A DNA stretch of 64,000 nt from assembly GCA_029260615.1 (NCBI GenBank), contig JAJDCX010000005.1, positions 1-64,000 of the forward strand, given 5' to 3'. Below are positions 34,358-42,905 of this stretch, piece by piece (within the stretch, counting starts at the first letter, position 1; each line of letters opens with the position of its first letter). A program made the position numbers and the translations under genes. This DNA is from Phycisphaeraceae bacterium. GTDB lineage: Bacteria > Planctomycetota > Phycisphaerae > Phycisphaerales > Phycisphaeraceae. The notes under the pieces were generated by a model, which saw nothing but the letters and a program-made list of their open reading frames with translations, made no database searches and was not told where the DNA came from.

Positions 34358-35215
34358 ATGAAAGCTTCACAGATCACAACCCGTAACCGCAAGGGCATCA
34401 AGGTCGTCAAGTCACTCGCCGCTGTGGCGGTCCTGACTTTTTTCGCCGCCGCGCCTGCCGACGCTCGATGCAGAAGCCAGGTGCAGCAGGTGCAGATCGA
34501 GTCCCGATACCTCGATGCCCAGAGCCAGGATATCCACGAGTTGGGCGTGCGTGACACCCAAGACCTGTCACACATCCCGCGTGTCGAGGTGCTCCGGGAC
34601 GGGCAGGGCTACTCGGGCGATCGATGGGGCCGAGAGAACATCAACCGACCCATCATTATCCGCGGGCTTGGCCAGCCGATGTATGGCAACACGACCATCC
34701 CCATCAGCAATGACACGGAATACCAGCGAAAGAGGGAAGAAGAACGCCGTCTGCGTCAGCGTATTATTGATGGTCTAAAGGGTGCCGGTGTGATCCGTGA
34801 ACCCGGCCAACCCGCCACCACGACTACCAAACGCAAACGCAAGCCCCAACCCACACCCAAGCCCACGCTCAAGCCCACCCCTGAGCCCAAGCCCCAGCCC
34901 AAGGTCACCAAGCTGCCCAACGGCGATCAGATCACCGAGTACCCCGACGGCCGACGCGAGATCAAGATGAAGAACGGCGACACCGTCACCACCCACAAGG
35001 ATGGCAAGCGCGTCATCAAGAAAGCCAACGGCAACACCACCGTGACCGAGCCGGGCGGCTACCGTAAGACCACCAACCGCTACGGCGACGGCACGGCTCA
35101 CTTCCCCGATGGCACGCGGATCGACTTCAAATCCTCCGGCGAAGCAACCCTGACCCGCCCTGACGGCAAGAAGTTCCACCGCATGCCCGGCAAAGGGTTC
35201 ACACCCGTGGACTAA
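34358..35215 (+). CDS. Secreted protein with C-terminal G-box-like beta repeats
   Basis: 285 aa. Signal peptide to about residue 36 (APADA). A first domain of about 110 residues has no recognised relatives; a short charged helix (EYQRKREEERRLRQRI) and a Lys/Pro linker (PQPTPKPTLKPTPEPKPQPK) follow. The last 100 residues are a regular beta-hairpin repeat with turns LPNGDQ, YPDGRR, MKNGDT, HKDGKR, KANGNT, YGDGTA, FPDGTR and RPDGKK. This is the CPAP/TCP10 G-box pattern and matches the module of the protein at 30697. The second sigma-54-type promoter precedes it. Confidence 0.72.
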   Translation: MKASQITTRNRKGIKVVKSLAAVAVLTFFAAAPADARCRSQVQQVQIESRYLDAQSQDIHELGVRDTQDLSHIPRVEVLRDGQGYSGDRWGRENINRPIIIRGLGQPMYGNTTIPISNDTEYQRKREEERRLRQRIIDGLKGAGVIREPGQPATTTTKRKRKPQPTPKPTLKPTPEPKPQPKVTKLPNGDQITEYPDGRREIKMKNGDTVTTHKDGKRVIKKANGNTTVTEPGGYRKTTNRYGDGTAHFPDGTRIDFKSSGEATLTRPDGKKFHRMPGKGFTPVD

Positions 35216-35250
35216 ACTGTGCAGACGAGACTAAAAAAGACTCACCCACA

Positions 35251-35278
35251 AGCCCAGGGACCACCCCCGGGGCTTTTT
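35251..35278 (+). terminator. Intrinsic terminator after the G-box protein gene
   Basis: AGCCC (35251-35255) pairs with GGGCT (35270-35274) around an inner GGG/CCC pairing, followed by five Ts. It separates the repeat-protein unit from the SH3-M48-cyclase genes. Confidence 0.6.
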
Positions 35279-35341
35279 CCTTTCTATTCACAGCCACTGG
35301 GCTTAACATGTCGGGCCTCAAGGGAGCCACAAGGAGCCGCC

Positions 35342-35890
35342 ATGATGCCTCGCACCGTTACCCATCTCTGGATCACAATGATTGCGATTGGCCTGACCGC
35401 ATCGGTCTTCGCAAAAAAGCAGGCCGACAAAGACATCTCCAAGGACGCCCCTCCGACTATGAACGTACAGGTAAACGACGCAGCAGTCCGCGCCGCGCCC
35501 AGCTTCCTCGCCGAAGTCGCCTCGACACTGGGTTACGGTGACCCGGTCGGCGTGCTGGAAAAAACTGAGGGATGGATGAAAGTACAAACCCATGAACCGC
35601 AAGCGGCCGGTTGGATGCACGCCTCGGCGCTGACAAAGACAAAGATCAGGCTCGACGCCGGGGAAACCGACGTCAACGTCCAGGCGAGTCAGGAAGAATT
35701 GACCGCCGGGGGCCGGGGCTTTAATCAGGAAGTCGAAGATAAATTCCGCGAGGAGAACGAAGAACTCGAAGCCGCCTACAAGCTATTGGATCGACTCGTT
35801 AAAGACCCCGCCGGCCAAGTATCTCGGGCAGAGATGATCCAGTTCATGCATGATGGAACTCTGACGGACAAGCCTGGGGGTGGCCAATGA
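35342..35890 (+). CDS. Exported SH3-domain protein
   Basis: 182 aa from ATG at 35342. An N-terminal signal peptide (ITMIAIGLTASVFA) precedes a bacterial SH3 domain, residues about 38-100 (MNVQVNDAAVRAAPSFLAEV, GDPVGVLEKTEGWMKVQTH, AAGWMHASAL). The C-terminal half is helical and charged (FREENEELEAAYKLLDRLV). Such domains bind cell-wall peptides or protein partners outside the cytoplasm. Its stop overlaps the M48 protease start by 4 nt, so the two are coupled. Confidence 0.75.
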   Translation: MMPRTVTHLWITMIAIGLTASVFAKKQADKDISKDAPPTMNVQVNDAAVRAAPSFLAEVASTLGYGDPVGVLEKTEGWMKVQTHEPQAAGWMHASALTKTKIRLDAGETDVNVQASQEELTAGGRGFNQEVEDKFREENEELEAAYKLLDRLVKDPAGQVSRAEMIQFMHDGTLTDKPGGGQ

Positions 35891-36813
35891 ACACGCTCCG
35901 CCGCCAACGTCGCATGGTGGTCACCCTGCTTTTGGGAGTGGCTGTACTTGTAACACTATCTCAACATAGCTATTCGCAGTTTGGCATCGGGCTTGGTGAT
36001 GACGACGGATTCAGCGTCGACATATTCCAGGCTGGTAAAACCGGCATGAGCCTCGTTGAGGCCAGGCGAAGCTTCACCCTCAAGCATGAGCACTATCTCG
36101 GCCGGGCGGTCGCGGCAAATATCCTCAGTAAATACACCGTGTATAAAGACCCGGCGGCGAACCGATACGTCACCCTGCTTGGTCAGACGATCGCGGCACA
36201 CAGCGATATGCCCCAGACGTTCGGCGGGTACTTGTTCATCCTCCTGGACAGCGACGAGGTTAATGCCTTTGCCGCGCCAGGGGGGATCATCTTTATCACA
36301 CGGGGCATGCTTAGGGCCTGCGAGAATGAGGACCAGTTGGCTGTGGTACTGGCACACGAGATCGCCCATGTACAGGGCCGGCACGGGATCGAATTGATCA
36401 AAGACAGCCGGTGGAAGAAGTTCGGTGCCAATCTCGGATTGCTGATAGTGGCCGGGGTCGATGGCGGGAACCTCGCCCCACTTGTGGATGTGTTCGGCGA
36501 CATGGTCAAGGACATCGCCAACGAGATCATGACAAAAGGCTACGGCAAGAAGCTCGAGAAGCAGGCCGACACCGATGCGCTGACGATCCTGATGCGCGTC
36601 GGGTACGAGCCACACGAGAGCATCACGTTGATGCAAAACATGCAGGAACGCTTTGTTAAAGGTAAAAAAGACTTCGCCAAGACCCACCCCAAGCCCAAGG
36701 ACCGGATCAAGACGATCGGCAAGGCCTTGAAGGGTGAGCCCGAGGCGTCCGAGGTCCCGGCGGTGCGTGTGTCGCGATTCGATGCGGCTATGAGCCAAGC
36801 CCGTGCCCAATAG
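35887..36813 (+). CDS. Exported M48-family zinc metalloprotease
   Basis: 308 aa. Signal/anchor helix at residues 10-25; the catalytic HEIAH at 157-161 lies within LAVVLAHEIAHVQGRHG, and the third zinc ligand is the Glu of EKQADTDAL. DEVNAFAAPGG upstream is the usual M48 substrate strand. The THPKPKDRI motif is the BepA/YfgC/LoiP-type ending, and no TPR repeats follow. Such periplasmic proteases degrade misfolded outer-membrane proteins. It is translationally coupled to the SH3 protein and followed by the CHASE2 cyclase. Confidence 0.88.
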   Translation: MNTLRRQRRMVVTLLLGVAVLVTLSQHSYSQFGIGLGDDDGFSVDIFQAGKTGMSLVEARRSFTLKHEHYLGRAVAANILSKYTVYKDPAANRYVTLLGQTIAAHSDMPQTFGGYLFILLDSDEVNAFAAPGGIIFITRGMLRACENEDQLAVVLAHEIAHVQGRHGIELIKDSRWKKFGANLGLLIVAGVDGGNLAPLVDVFGDMVKDIANEIMTKGYGKKLEKQADTDALTILMRVGYEPHESITLMQNMQERFVKGKKDFAKTHPKPKDRIKTIGKALKGEPEASEVPAVRVSRFDAAMSQARAQ

Positions 36814-36841
36814 CTGACACCCGCCAACACAGACCCTGCCT

Positions 36842-38995
36842 ATGAACACGACCCGTAAGTTGACGGCCGGCCTTGTGATTGGTGCCGCCTGTGCGCTGGC
36901 AGCGTGGGTCGTTGGCCTTGTTGGTTTGCTTAACACACCCGAGCACATCACATGGGATGCACGCCAGCGGTTCTATGCACAGCCCGTCGATAAATCACTG
37001 CCGATCCGGGTGATCCTGGTGGATGAGCAGAGCCTGGAGTGGGCCAAGGCGATGAACCTTCCGGTGAAATGGCCGTGGCCCTACGAGGTGTACACACCGA
37101 TCATCGACTTCTGTCGAACTGGTGGCGCTAAGTCAATCGCGTTCGACATCCAATTCACCGAGCCCGGGCGCTTCGGCCCAAGGGACGATCAGATACTCGC
37201 TGGCACCATCGCCAAAGCACCGGACTTCGTCGCCGCAGTCGCCCCCGGCGTGGAGACCAGCAGCCCGGCATCCTGGCCCGACGACCTCGATCGGCCGGGT
37301 TTTACGGTTAAAGGATTCGAGGGGTATTACAAATCAACCAACGTACAGGGCCTAATAGCAGAACGCTGCCGGTTTCCCTTGGACCTGTTCGCCAAGAGCG
37401 CTACCACACTGGGTCACATCGCAATAGACCCTCAAGCCAAGAAGTCCGCGGTGCGGAAGGTCCGTCCGTTTATCCGCTTCGACGGATCAGACATCCCGAC
37501 ACTTGGGCTCGCGGCCTATCTCATCGGAACGGGTCAGACGCAGGCCGAAGCACGGATCGTAGGCGATGAATTACATATCGGTGAGGTGACGATCCCGCTG
37601 GGTAATGATGGTCGGGCGCATCTGCGTTTCCGTAAACCCAACAAAGCGGAGAATGGTCATCTGTATAAAACATACAGCGCCGCCGCGGTGATCCAGTCCC
37701 AGCTGCGTCTCGCCGCCGGGGAGAAACCGAGCATCGACCCCGCCGAGTTTCGGGGGTGTTATGTTTTCTTTGGCCTAAGCGCGTCGGGGCTATACGACAT
37801 CGTCCCCACACCGGTGTCCCCACTTAGCCCCGGCGTGGAGATCCACGCGACGTTTCTGGACCATGTATTGAACAACGATTTTACCCGCGACGCCGGGCCG
37901 ATGTGGGTGTTGTTGTTTGCGTTGGTGGTTTCGGTCGCGGCCGGGTTGGCGGTGGTTTTTATTCCGGGCTTGTCCCGGCTGCTCGTGGTTTACCTTGTTG
38001 CGTTGCCGGTCCCGGTGGTGATGGGATTCACGATGTTCCGTGGTGGGGTCGCCTGGCCGATCGTGTGGCCGAGCCTTGCGGTGATGATCTCGCTGGTCGG
38101 TGCAACTGTGTTTTCATTGGCAACCGAGGGGAAGCAACGCCGGTTCATAAGGCGTGCGTTTGGGCATTACCTAAGCCCCACGGTGATCGAACAGGTGCTG
38201 GCGGACCCGTCGCTGCTTCGGCTCGGCGGTGAACGCAGGGAGGTTACGGTGATGTTCATCGACCTGGAAGGCTTCACCTCGATCGCAGAAAAACTCGATG
38301 CTCAGGTCCTGGCGTCCCTGCTTAATGATTATCTCTCTGAGATGAGCGAGGCGATCCTGAAAGAGCAGGGCACCCTCGACAAGTACCAAGGCGATGCCGT
38401 GATGGCGTTCTGGAACGCGCCATTGGATCAGCCAGACCACGCACTGCGTGCCTGCCGGGCGGCGCTGCGGTGCAAGGATCGGCTTGCCGCCCTGCGACGA
38501 AACTGGTTCGAGCAGACAGGGCAGGAGCCCCGCATCCGCATCGGCGTACATACCGGCGTGTGTATCGTCGGGAACATGGGCTCCAAGCAGCGATTCGACT
38601 ACACCGTGCTGGGCGACACCGCGAACCTCGCGTCGAGGCTCGAAGGTGTCAATAAGGTGTTCGGGACGACGGTGTTGGTGTCCGAGGATGCCTGGTCACA
38701 CACCGATGGAAAAATAGCCGGCCGCACAATCGGGCAGGTCACAGTAGTCGGACGGGTGGAACCGATCCGTGTGTTTGAACCTTACTCGCTAGACCCCAAT
38801 GCCGATCATGCCACCGGCGATGCGTTCCGGTCGGCGATGTCATTCTGTGGCGAGGGTCGACTCGTGGACGCGATGCACCGGTTCCAGGAGATCGACAACG
38901 ACCCGGCGGCGAGGGCCTATGTGGACAAGCTCGCATCAGTGTTGCAGACAGCCGAACCGAAGTGGGACGGTGTGTGGGAGTTGTCACACAAGTAG
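36842..38995 (+). CDS. CHASE2-domain class III adenylate/guanylate cyclase
   Basis: 717 aa. An N-terminal TM helix, then a CHASE2 extracytoplasmic sensor (about residues 40-345; PIRVILVDEQSLEW, SIAFDIQFTEP, KNPGVEIHAT-like end), three TM helices (about 350-430), and a class III cyclase domain (about 460-650). Catalytic features are VMFIDLEGFTSIAEKL (metal Asp), YQGDAVMAFWNAP and VHTGVCIVGNMGSKQRFDYTVLGDTANLASRLEG. It should make cAMP or cGMP in response to an outside signal. Base-specific residues were not resolved. Confidence 0.9.
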   Translation: MNTTRKLTAGLVIGAACALAAWVVGLVGLLNTPEHITWDARQRFYAQPVDKSLPIRVILVDEQSLEWAKAMNLPVKWPWPYEVYTPIIDFCRTGGAKSIAFDIQFTEPGRFGPRDDQILAGTIAKAPDFVAAVAPGVETSSPASWPDDLDRPGFTVKGFEGYYKSTNVQGLIAERCRFPLDLFAKSATTLGHIAIDPQAKKSAVRKVRPFIRFDGSDIPTLGLAAYLIGTGQTQAEARIVGDELHIGEVTIPLGNDGRAHLRFRKPNKAENGHLYKTYSAAAVIQSQLRLAAGEKPSIDPAEFRGCYVFFGLSASGLYDIVPTPVSPLSPGVEIHATFLDHVLNNDFTRDAGPMWVLLFALVVSVAAGLAVVFIPGLSRLLVVYLVALPVPVVMGFTMFRGGVAWPIVWPSLAVMISLVGATVFSLATEGKQRRFIRRAFGHYLSPTVIEQVLADPSLLRLGGERREVTVMFIDLEGFTSIAEKLDAQVLASLLNDYLSEMSEAILKEQGTLDKYQGDAVMAFWNAPLDQPDHALRACRAALRCKDRLAALRRNWFEQTGQEPRIRIGVHTGVCIVGNMGSKQRFDYTVLGDTANLASRLEGVNKVFGTTVLVSEDAWSHTDGKIAGRTIGQVTVVGRVEPIRVFEPYSLDPNADHATGDAFRSAMSFCGEGRLVDAMHRFQEIDNDPAARAYVDKLASVLQTAEPKWDGVWELSHK

Positions 38996-39060
38996 ATGGA
39001 AAAACGCACAAGCCGCGACGATCCGTGAATGCCCTCTGCTACGAAACTTCTAGGGTACTA

Positions 39061-39468
39061 TCACGGCATACAAAACATATCGAGTGTGGCGTTCTTTAGA
39101 AATTTCTCAAACTCGGCGTCTAGCTTGATGAGCTTGTTGTGGAGCGGGCAGGGTTGGTCAGTTCCACACCAGCACGGACCAAAGGGGCAGATGAGTTTGT
39201 CGCCAACGCGCTCGAACACGGCGGCGATGTCGTAGAGGGATATCTCGGCCGGGGGCTTGGCCAATGAATAGCCCCCGCCGGGCCCGGTTGCCCCAGAGAC
39301 CATGCCGGCCTGTGACAACTGCGTAAGCAGTTTCGCGATAAGGGCCTGGCTTAATTCGCGGGCTTTTGCGATGTCGCGGGACGACAGGCGTGCCCCATCA
39401 TTGTAGGCCTCGGCCAAACGACTCATGGCGGCGATGGCGTTCTGCGTACTCTTGCCGTAACGGATCAT
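39061..39468 (-). CDS. Rrf2-family Fe-S transcriptional regulator
   Basis: 135 aa. The helix-turn-helix region (LSSRDIAKARELSQALIAKLLTQL) and wing (GATGPGGGYSLAKP) are those of Rrf2. Four cysteines cluster late in the protein (C94, C99, C101, C107, in CPFGPCWCGTDQPCPLH) and could bind an Fe-S cluster that senses NO, oxygen or iron, as in NsrR/IscR/RirA. It is the last gene of the cytochrome-Fe-S-cupin-NrfD arm, overlapping nrfD by 4 nt. The perfect palindrome at 42755-42782 is its likely operator. Confidence 0.9.
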   Translation of the reverse strand: MIRYGKSTQNAIAAMSRLAEAYNDGARLSSRDIAKARELSQALIAKLLTQLSQAGMVSGATGPGGGYSLAKPPAEISLYDIAAVFERVGDKLICPFGPCWCGTDQPCPLHNKLIKLDAEFEKFLKNATLDMFCMP

Positions 39469-40742
39469 GTCTGTGATTCACGCAGATTGGAAAGTGATTC
39501 TTTCCCCGTGAAAATGGGGATTCCGATTTTCAACGCGACGGTAAAGACCATCAGCCCAAGCGCCCAGATGCCTGCGGTGATGCGCCACTCGGTCAGGCTC
39601 GGTAAGTACTCGACGATCTCGTGGAGGGTCGAGGGGATAAATGCGGGGACGATCAGGCCCATGCCTTTTTCGATCCACAACCCGACGAACGCGAAGATAC
39701 AAGCAACCACGAGCATGCCGGGCCGCTTGTATATGTTCGGCAACAACAGCAACACGGCGGCGATGATCGTCAACGCAACCGAGGTCCAGATCCAGGGCAC
39801 CAGCGCGTTGTGGCCGTGGAGCCCGAAGTAGAGATACTGGGCGGACGCGGTGTGGCTTCCGCCTGTGTATAGCTCGGTAAAGACCTCGGACGCGAGCATC
39901 AGAAGGCTGATGAGGATGGTGACGCGCATGATGTTGACGAGTGTGCGGATGGGCCGGTCGCCGAATGTCACATCACTGAATCGTCGCAGCACCAACAGCG
40001 AGAGGATGATAAACGCCGGGCCCGAGACAAAGGCGGAGGCGAGGAATCGCGGCGCCATCAGGGCCGTGTTCCAGAGGGGCCGACTGGGGAGCCCGCAATA
40101 GAGGAACGCGGTCACGGTGTGGATCGAAACCGCCCAAGCGATCGACAGGTAGACAAACGGGAGGTACCAGCGCCTAGACGGCCTCTGCCCGCGGAACCGC
40201 ATGTACAATAGGTACCCGGTGATGTGAAGGTTTAATAGCAGGTAGCCGTTAAGCACAAGCACATCCCAAGTGAGTATGGACATCGGCCAGTTAAACCGAC
40301 CGATCCCCGGGATCATGTGCCAGAAACGGTCGGGCCTGCCAAGATCAACCGAAACAAACGCGATACACATCGTGATCGCGGCGATGGCGAGGATCTCCCC
40401 GATTATCACCAGGTCGTGCATGTCATCGTCGCCGTAAAGATAGGCGGGGATGACCATCATCACAGCCCCGGCAGCGACGCCGACCATAAAGGTGAAGTTA
40501 GCGATGTAGAGCCCCCACGAGACGTGGTCGGTCATGTTCGTCATAACCATGCCGTCACGGATCTGGGTTGCCCATGAATGAACCCCCACCAGCCAGACGG
40601 CGGTCAGCAGGATCATCCATCCATAGAACAAAGGCGATCCATCGGTCGCCAGCCGTAACGACCGGACGATGAACCGTGGATAGGTAATCAGGTGGCCAGA
40701 GGAAACTCCGGTCGCGGTCTGGACGGCGGCAGCGGATCTCAT
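39465..40742 (-). CDS. NrfD/PsrC-type membrane quinol oxidoreductase subunit
   Basis: 425 aa with about ten hydrophobic helices; the SWGLYIANFTFMVGVAAGAVM and DLGRPDRFWHMIPG segments are NrfD family signatures. It should carry electrons between quinol and the Fe-S protein encoded two genes upstream. In canonical nap clusters NapC or NapGH performs this role; neither is present here. It overlaps the cupin gene (4 nt) and the Rrf2 gene (4 nt). Confidence 0.87.
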   Translation of the reverse strand: MRSAAAVQTATGVSSGHLITYPRFIVRSLRLATDGSPLFYGWMILLTAVWLVGVHSWATQIRDGMVMTNMTDHVSWGLYIANFTFMVGVAAGAVMMVIPAYLYGDDDMHDLVIIGEILAIAAITMCIAFVSVDLGRPDRFWHMIPGIGRFNWPMSILTWDVLVLNGYLLLNLHITGYLLYMRFRGQRPSRRWYLPFVYLSIAWAVSIHTVTAFLYCGLPSRPLWNTALMAPRFLASAFVSGPAFIILSLLVLRRFSDVTFGDRPIRTLVNIMRVTILISLLMLASEVFTELYTGGSHTASAQYLYFGLHGHNALVPWIWTSVALTIIAAVLLLLPNIYKRPGMLVVACIFAFVGLWIEKGMGLIVPAFIPSTLHEIVEYLPSLTEWRITAGIWALGLMVFTVALKIGIPIFTGKESLSNLRESQT

Positions 40743-41083
40743 GCGGTGTGTTCCTTTACCATCGTCAGAAGGAATCGTGTCGGCTCGACCGCGTCCAAAT
40801 CATGCGGCCTGTCTGGCGGCATAATCAGCCAGTCGTGGGCGACGAGTCTGCGTGTCTCACCATCCACCGTGAAGTTAAGCTCGCCGTCGAGAACCTGGAC
40901 AACCACGACAAACGGCGCACGGTGCTCACTCATCAACTGACCCTTGTCCATGGCAAAGACAACCTGCCGGATGGCGTCGCTATTGACCAACGGCTTGCTG
41001 ACCGTCGCGCCCTGCACGATCGGCGTTAACTCCAACAGGTTGGCGTGATTGACTTGTTCGGTATGGAAGAGAGCTTTGGCCAT
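40739..41083 (-). CDS. Small cupin-domain protein
   Basis: 114 aa. A single double-stranded beta-helix: MSEHRAPFVVVVQVLDGELNFTVDGETRRLVAHDWLIMPPDRPHDL, which contains a motif-1-like His and a motif-2-like His near the C-terminus. The usual full set of metal ligands is incomplete, so binding may be metal-free. Its place between the Fe-S protein and NrfD suggests a role in respiration-linked sensing or detoxification. Overlaps the NrfD gene by 4 nt. Confidence 0.75.
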   Translation of the reverse strand: MAKALFHTEQVNHANLLELTPIVQGATVSKPLVNSDAIRQVVFAMDKGQLMSEHRAPFVVVVQVLDGELNFTVDGETRRLVAHDWLIMPPDRPHDLDAVEPTRFLLTMVKEHTA

Positions 41084-41088
41084 ATTGA

Positions 41089-42027
41089 TTACTTGTCAAA
41101 GAAGTAGAAGAACTGAGGCTTGGTGCCCAATTCTTCCTTGAGCACGAATATACGCTTGTTTTGCAGCACCCAGCGGATCTCCGAGTCGGGATCGAGGATG
41201 TTCCCAAACACCCGGGCCCCGGTCGGGCAGGCTTCCAGGCAGGCTGGCATCTGGCCTTCGCGCGTCCGGTGCAGGCAGAAGGTGCATTTTTCCATCACGC
41301 CCTGCGGACGGATGCGGTTGCTTAGATACCCTTGATCGGGGTTGATTTCCTCGGCTGGAATTTCTGGCTTAGTCCAGTTGAATCGGCGGGCATGGTAAGG
41401 ACACGCCGCTTCGCAGTACCTACAGCCGATGCACCAGTTGTAATCCACCACCACGATCCCGTCGTCTTCTTTCCAGGTCGCCTCAACCGGACACACACTC
41501 ACGCAAGGAGGATTGTCGCACTGCTGGCACTGCACGGGCATGTAAAACTTGTCGTCCTGCGGGACCGGGTGGTCGTAGTCAGCGGTGCCATTTTCCAGGT
41601 TAATACTACCCTTGGTCATCTCCAGGACACGGATGTAGGAGTTGCTGCTTGGACGGTCATGGTTGTTTTCTTCGTGACAGGCCTGGGCGCACTTCCGACA
41701 ACCGATGCAGACCGAGAGGTTCAACGCGTAAGCAAACTTGACCCCGGGCGTGGGTTTGGGGTCGCTGATTTGGACGTCGGCGTTGTATTTTTCTTTGGCA
41801 TCCTCTTCAAGCCGAGCAATCACGGTGTCCATGTCCTCGGGGCCCAGCTCCTTGTAGTGGTTCTGGAGCATCTCATCCATCGACGTTTCCTGCCCAGCCC
41901 ACTCGACGATCGGAGAAATCGCTTTGGCGAACGCAGCGGCACCGAGGGTCGCGCCGGCCACCTTAAGAGCGGTTCGGCGGGTCGGGTTGTTAAGCACCGG
42001 CAGCGGCGTGTTGTTGCCGTCATTCAT
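41089..42027 (-). CDS. Tat-exported four-cluster ferredoxin (NrfC/DmsB-like)
   Basis: 312 aa. The N-terminus carries a twin-arginine stretch (PTRRTALKVAGATLGAAAF). Four cysteine blocks follow: CIGCRKCAQAC, CQQCDNPPCVSVC, CIGCRYCEAAC and CTFC...CLEACP, enough for four [4Fe-4S] clusters as in NrfC/DmsB/PsrB. It should relay electrons from the NrfD subunit to a periplasmic acceptor, here presumably the tetraheme cytochrome or NapA/B. The start overlaps the cytochrome gene by 8 nt. Confidence 0.92.
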   Translation of the reverse strand: MNDGNNTPLPVLNNPTRRTALKVAGATLGAAAFAKAISPIVEWAGQETSMDEMLQNHYKELGPEDMDTVIARLEEDAKEKYNADVQISDPKPTPGVKFAYALNLSVCIGCRKCAQACHEENNHDRPSSNSYIRVLEMTKGSINLENGTADYDHPVPQDDKFYMPVQCQQCDNPPCVSVCPVEATWKEDDGIVVVDYNWCIGCRYCEAACPYHARRFNWTKPEIPAEEINPDQGYLSNRIRPQGVMEKCTFCLHRTREGQMPACLEACPTGARVFGNILDPDSEIRWVLQNKRIFVLKEELGTKPQFFYFFDK

Positions 42028-42676
42028 GGGCGTTCTCGCTGGATTCGCTGCGGAGGAAACGGTCGTTGGGACGAAGCACGGGCATGACTTTCGGGTATTG
42101 CGGGGCGTGGGGGTCGTGGCAATCGATGCAATTGTTTCTTGCCCGGGGCCCGCGTGTCAGATCCCAGTAGCCGGTCATCCCGCCGTGCGCGCCGTGTTGA
42201 TAGTCCTTGAACTGCGGGCCGTGGCACTGAGCACAGAGGGTCATGACGTCCTGAAACTCGACAGGTTTGCCGTCCGCCAAGTGCAGTTGGTTGTAGTCCT
42301 GGGGGTTGTGACAACTCAGGCATGTCCGGTCGCCGTGGTTGGTGGTCAGGCCCAGATGGAAGTCCTTGAGGTCGGCCCCGCTACTGAGCCTGGGGTTGGG
42401 GGGCTTGGTGGTGTGGCAGGTGGTGCAGTTGGCGACGATGGGTCTGCCCCGCTCGTCGAGTTTCCCGGTATCAATAGTGGGTGCCCCGGCTGGCTGGTTG
42501 ATCGTGACCGGGAACTTCACCGGCTTGGGGATAACTTGGGAGCCCTCGCCAGTGGAGTCTTGGGATTGATTTGGCGAATCCAGCGCCCCCGAGGCAAACA
42601 CACCCGCCGCCAATAGCAGCAAAGCCGTCCCGAAAAACCACCCGTTTCGGGTTAATTTAGCGGTTTTTCCAGTCAA
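42020..42676 (-). CDS. Exported tetraheme cytochrome c
   Basis: 218 aa with an N-terminal signal helix (FGTALLLLAAGVFASGA). Four CxxCH heme sites: CTTCH, CLSCH, CAQCH, CIDCH, and several further His that could be distal ligands. It is the first gene of the divergent arm. It may shuttle electrons between the Fe-S/NrfD module and NapAB. It resembles the NrfH/NapC-type tetraheme domain only in heme number; it lacks a full NapC membrane anchor plus heme pattern, so the name is not used. Confidence 0.88.
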   Translation of the reverse strand: MTGKTAKLTRNGWFFGTALLLLAAGVFASGALDSPNQSQDSTGEGSQVIPKPVKFPVTINQPAGAPTIDTGKLDERGRPIVANCTTCHTTKPPNPRLSSGADLKDFHLGLTTNHGDRTCLSCHNPQDYNQLHLADGKPVEFQDVMTLCAQCHGPQFKDYQHGAHGGMTGYWDLTRGPRARNNCIDCHDPHAPQYPKVMPVLRPNDRFLRSESSENAHE

Positions 42677-42754
42677 TTCGAGGGCTCCTGGGTGAGCGGT
42701 TTAGGCCGGGTCATCCGTCTTGGCTTATGAATCTACAGGCCCGGGAAGGAAATA

Positions 42755-42782
42755 TCAAGAATTAAAGGCCTTTAATTCTTGA
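42755..42782. promoter_or_regulatory. Perfect 28-bp palindrome between the two nap arms
   Basis: The half-site TCAAGAATTAAAGG at 42755-42768 is followed by its exact reverse complement, giving 28 bp with no mismatch. The outer AAGAAT...ATTCTT arms resemble the architecture of Rrf2/NsrR-type operators. It lies about 80 bp from the cytochrome start and 124 bp from the napD start, well placed to control both arms. Confidence 0.8.
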
Positions 42783-42905
42783 AATGTCTCCCCGACCCTG
42801 TTAGCCTCTTGTCCAACCACGGGATCCACCCCCGGATTTCACCCGGATTGTTCCCCGATCCCGACCCGGACCCCCGGCCTATCCACGGCCCCCGGAGCTC
42901 GCCTC

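Noticed and set aside
35956-36951. 331-aa minus-strand ORF opposite the M48 protease
   Set aside because: The M48 protease with HEIAH is certain on the plus strand; this frame has no domain.
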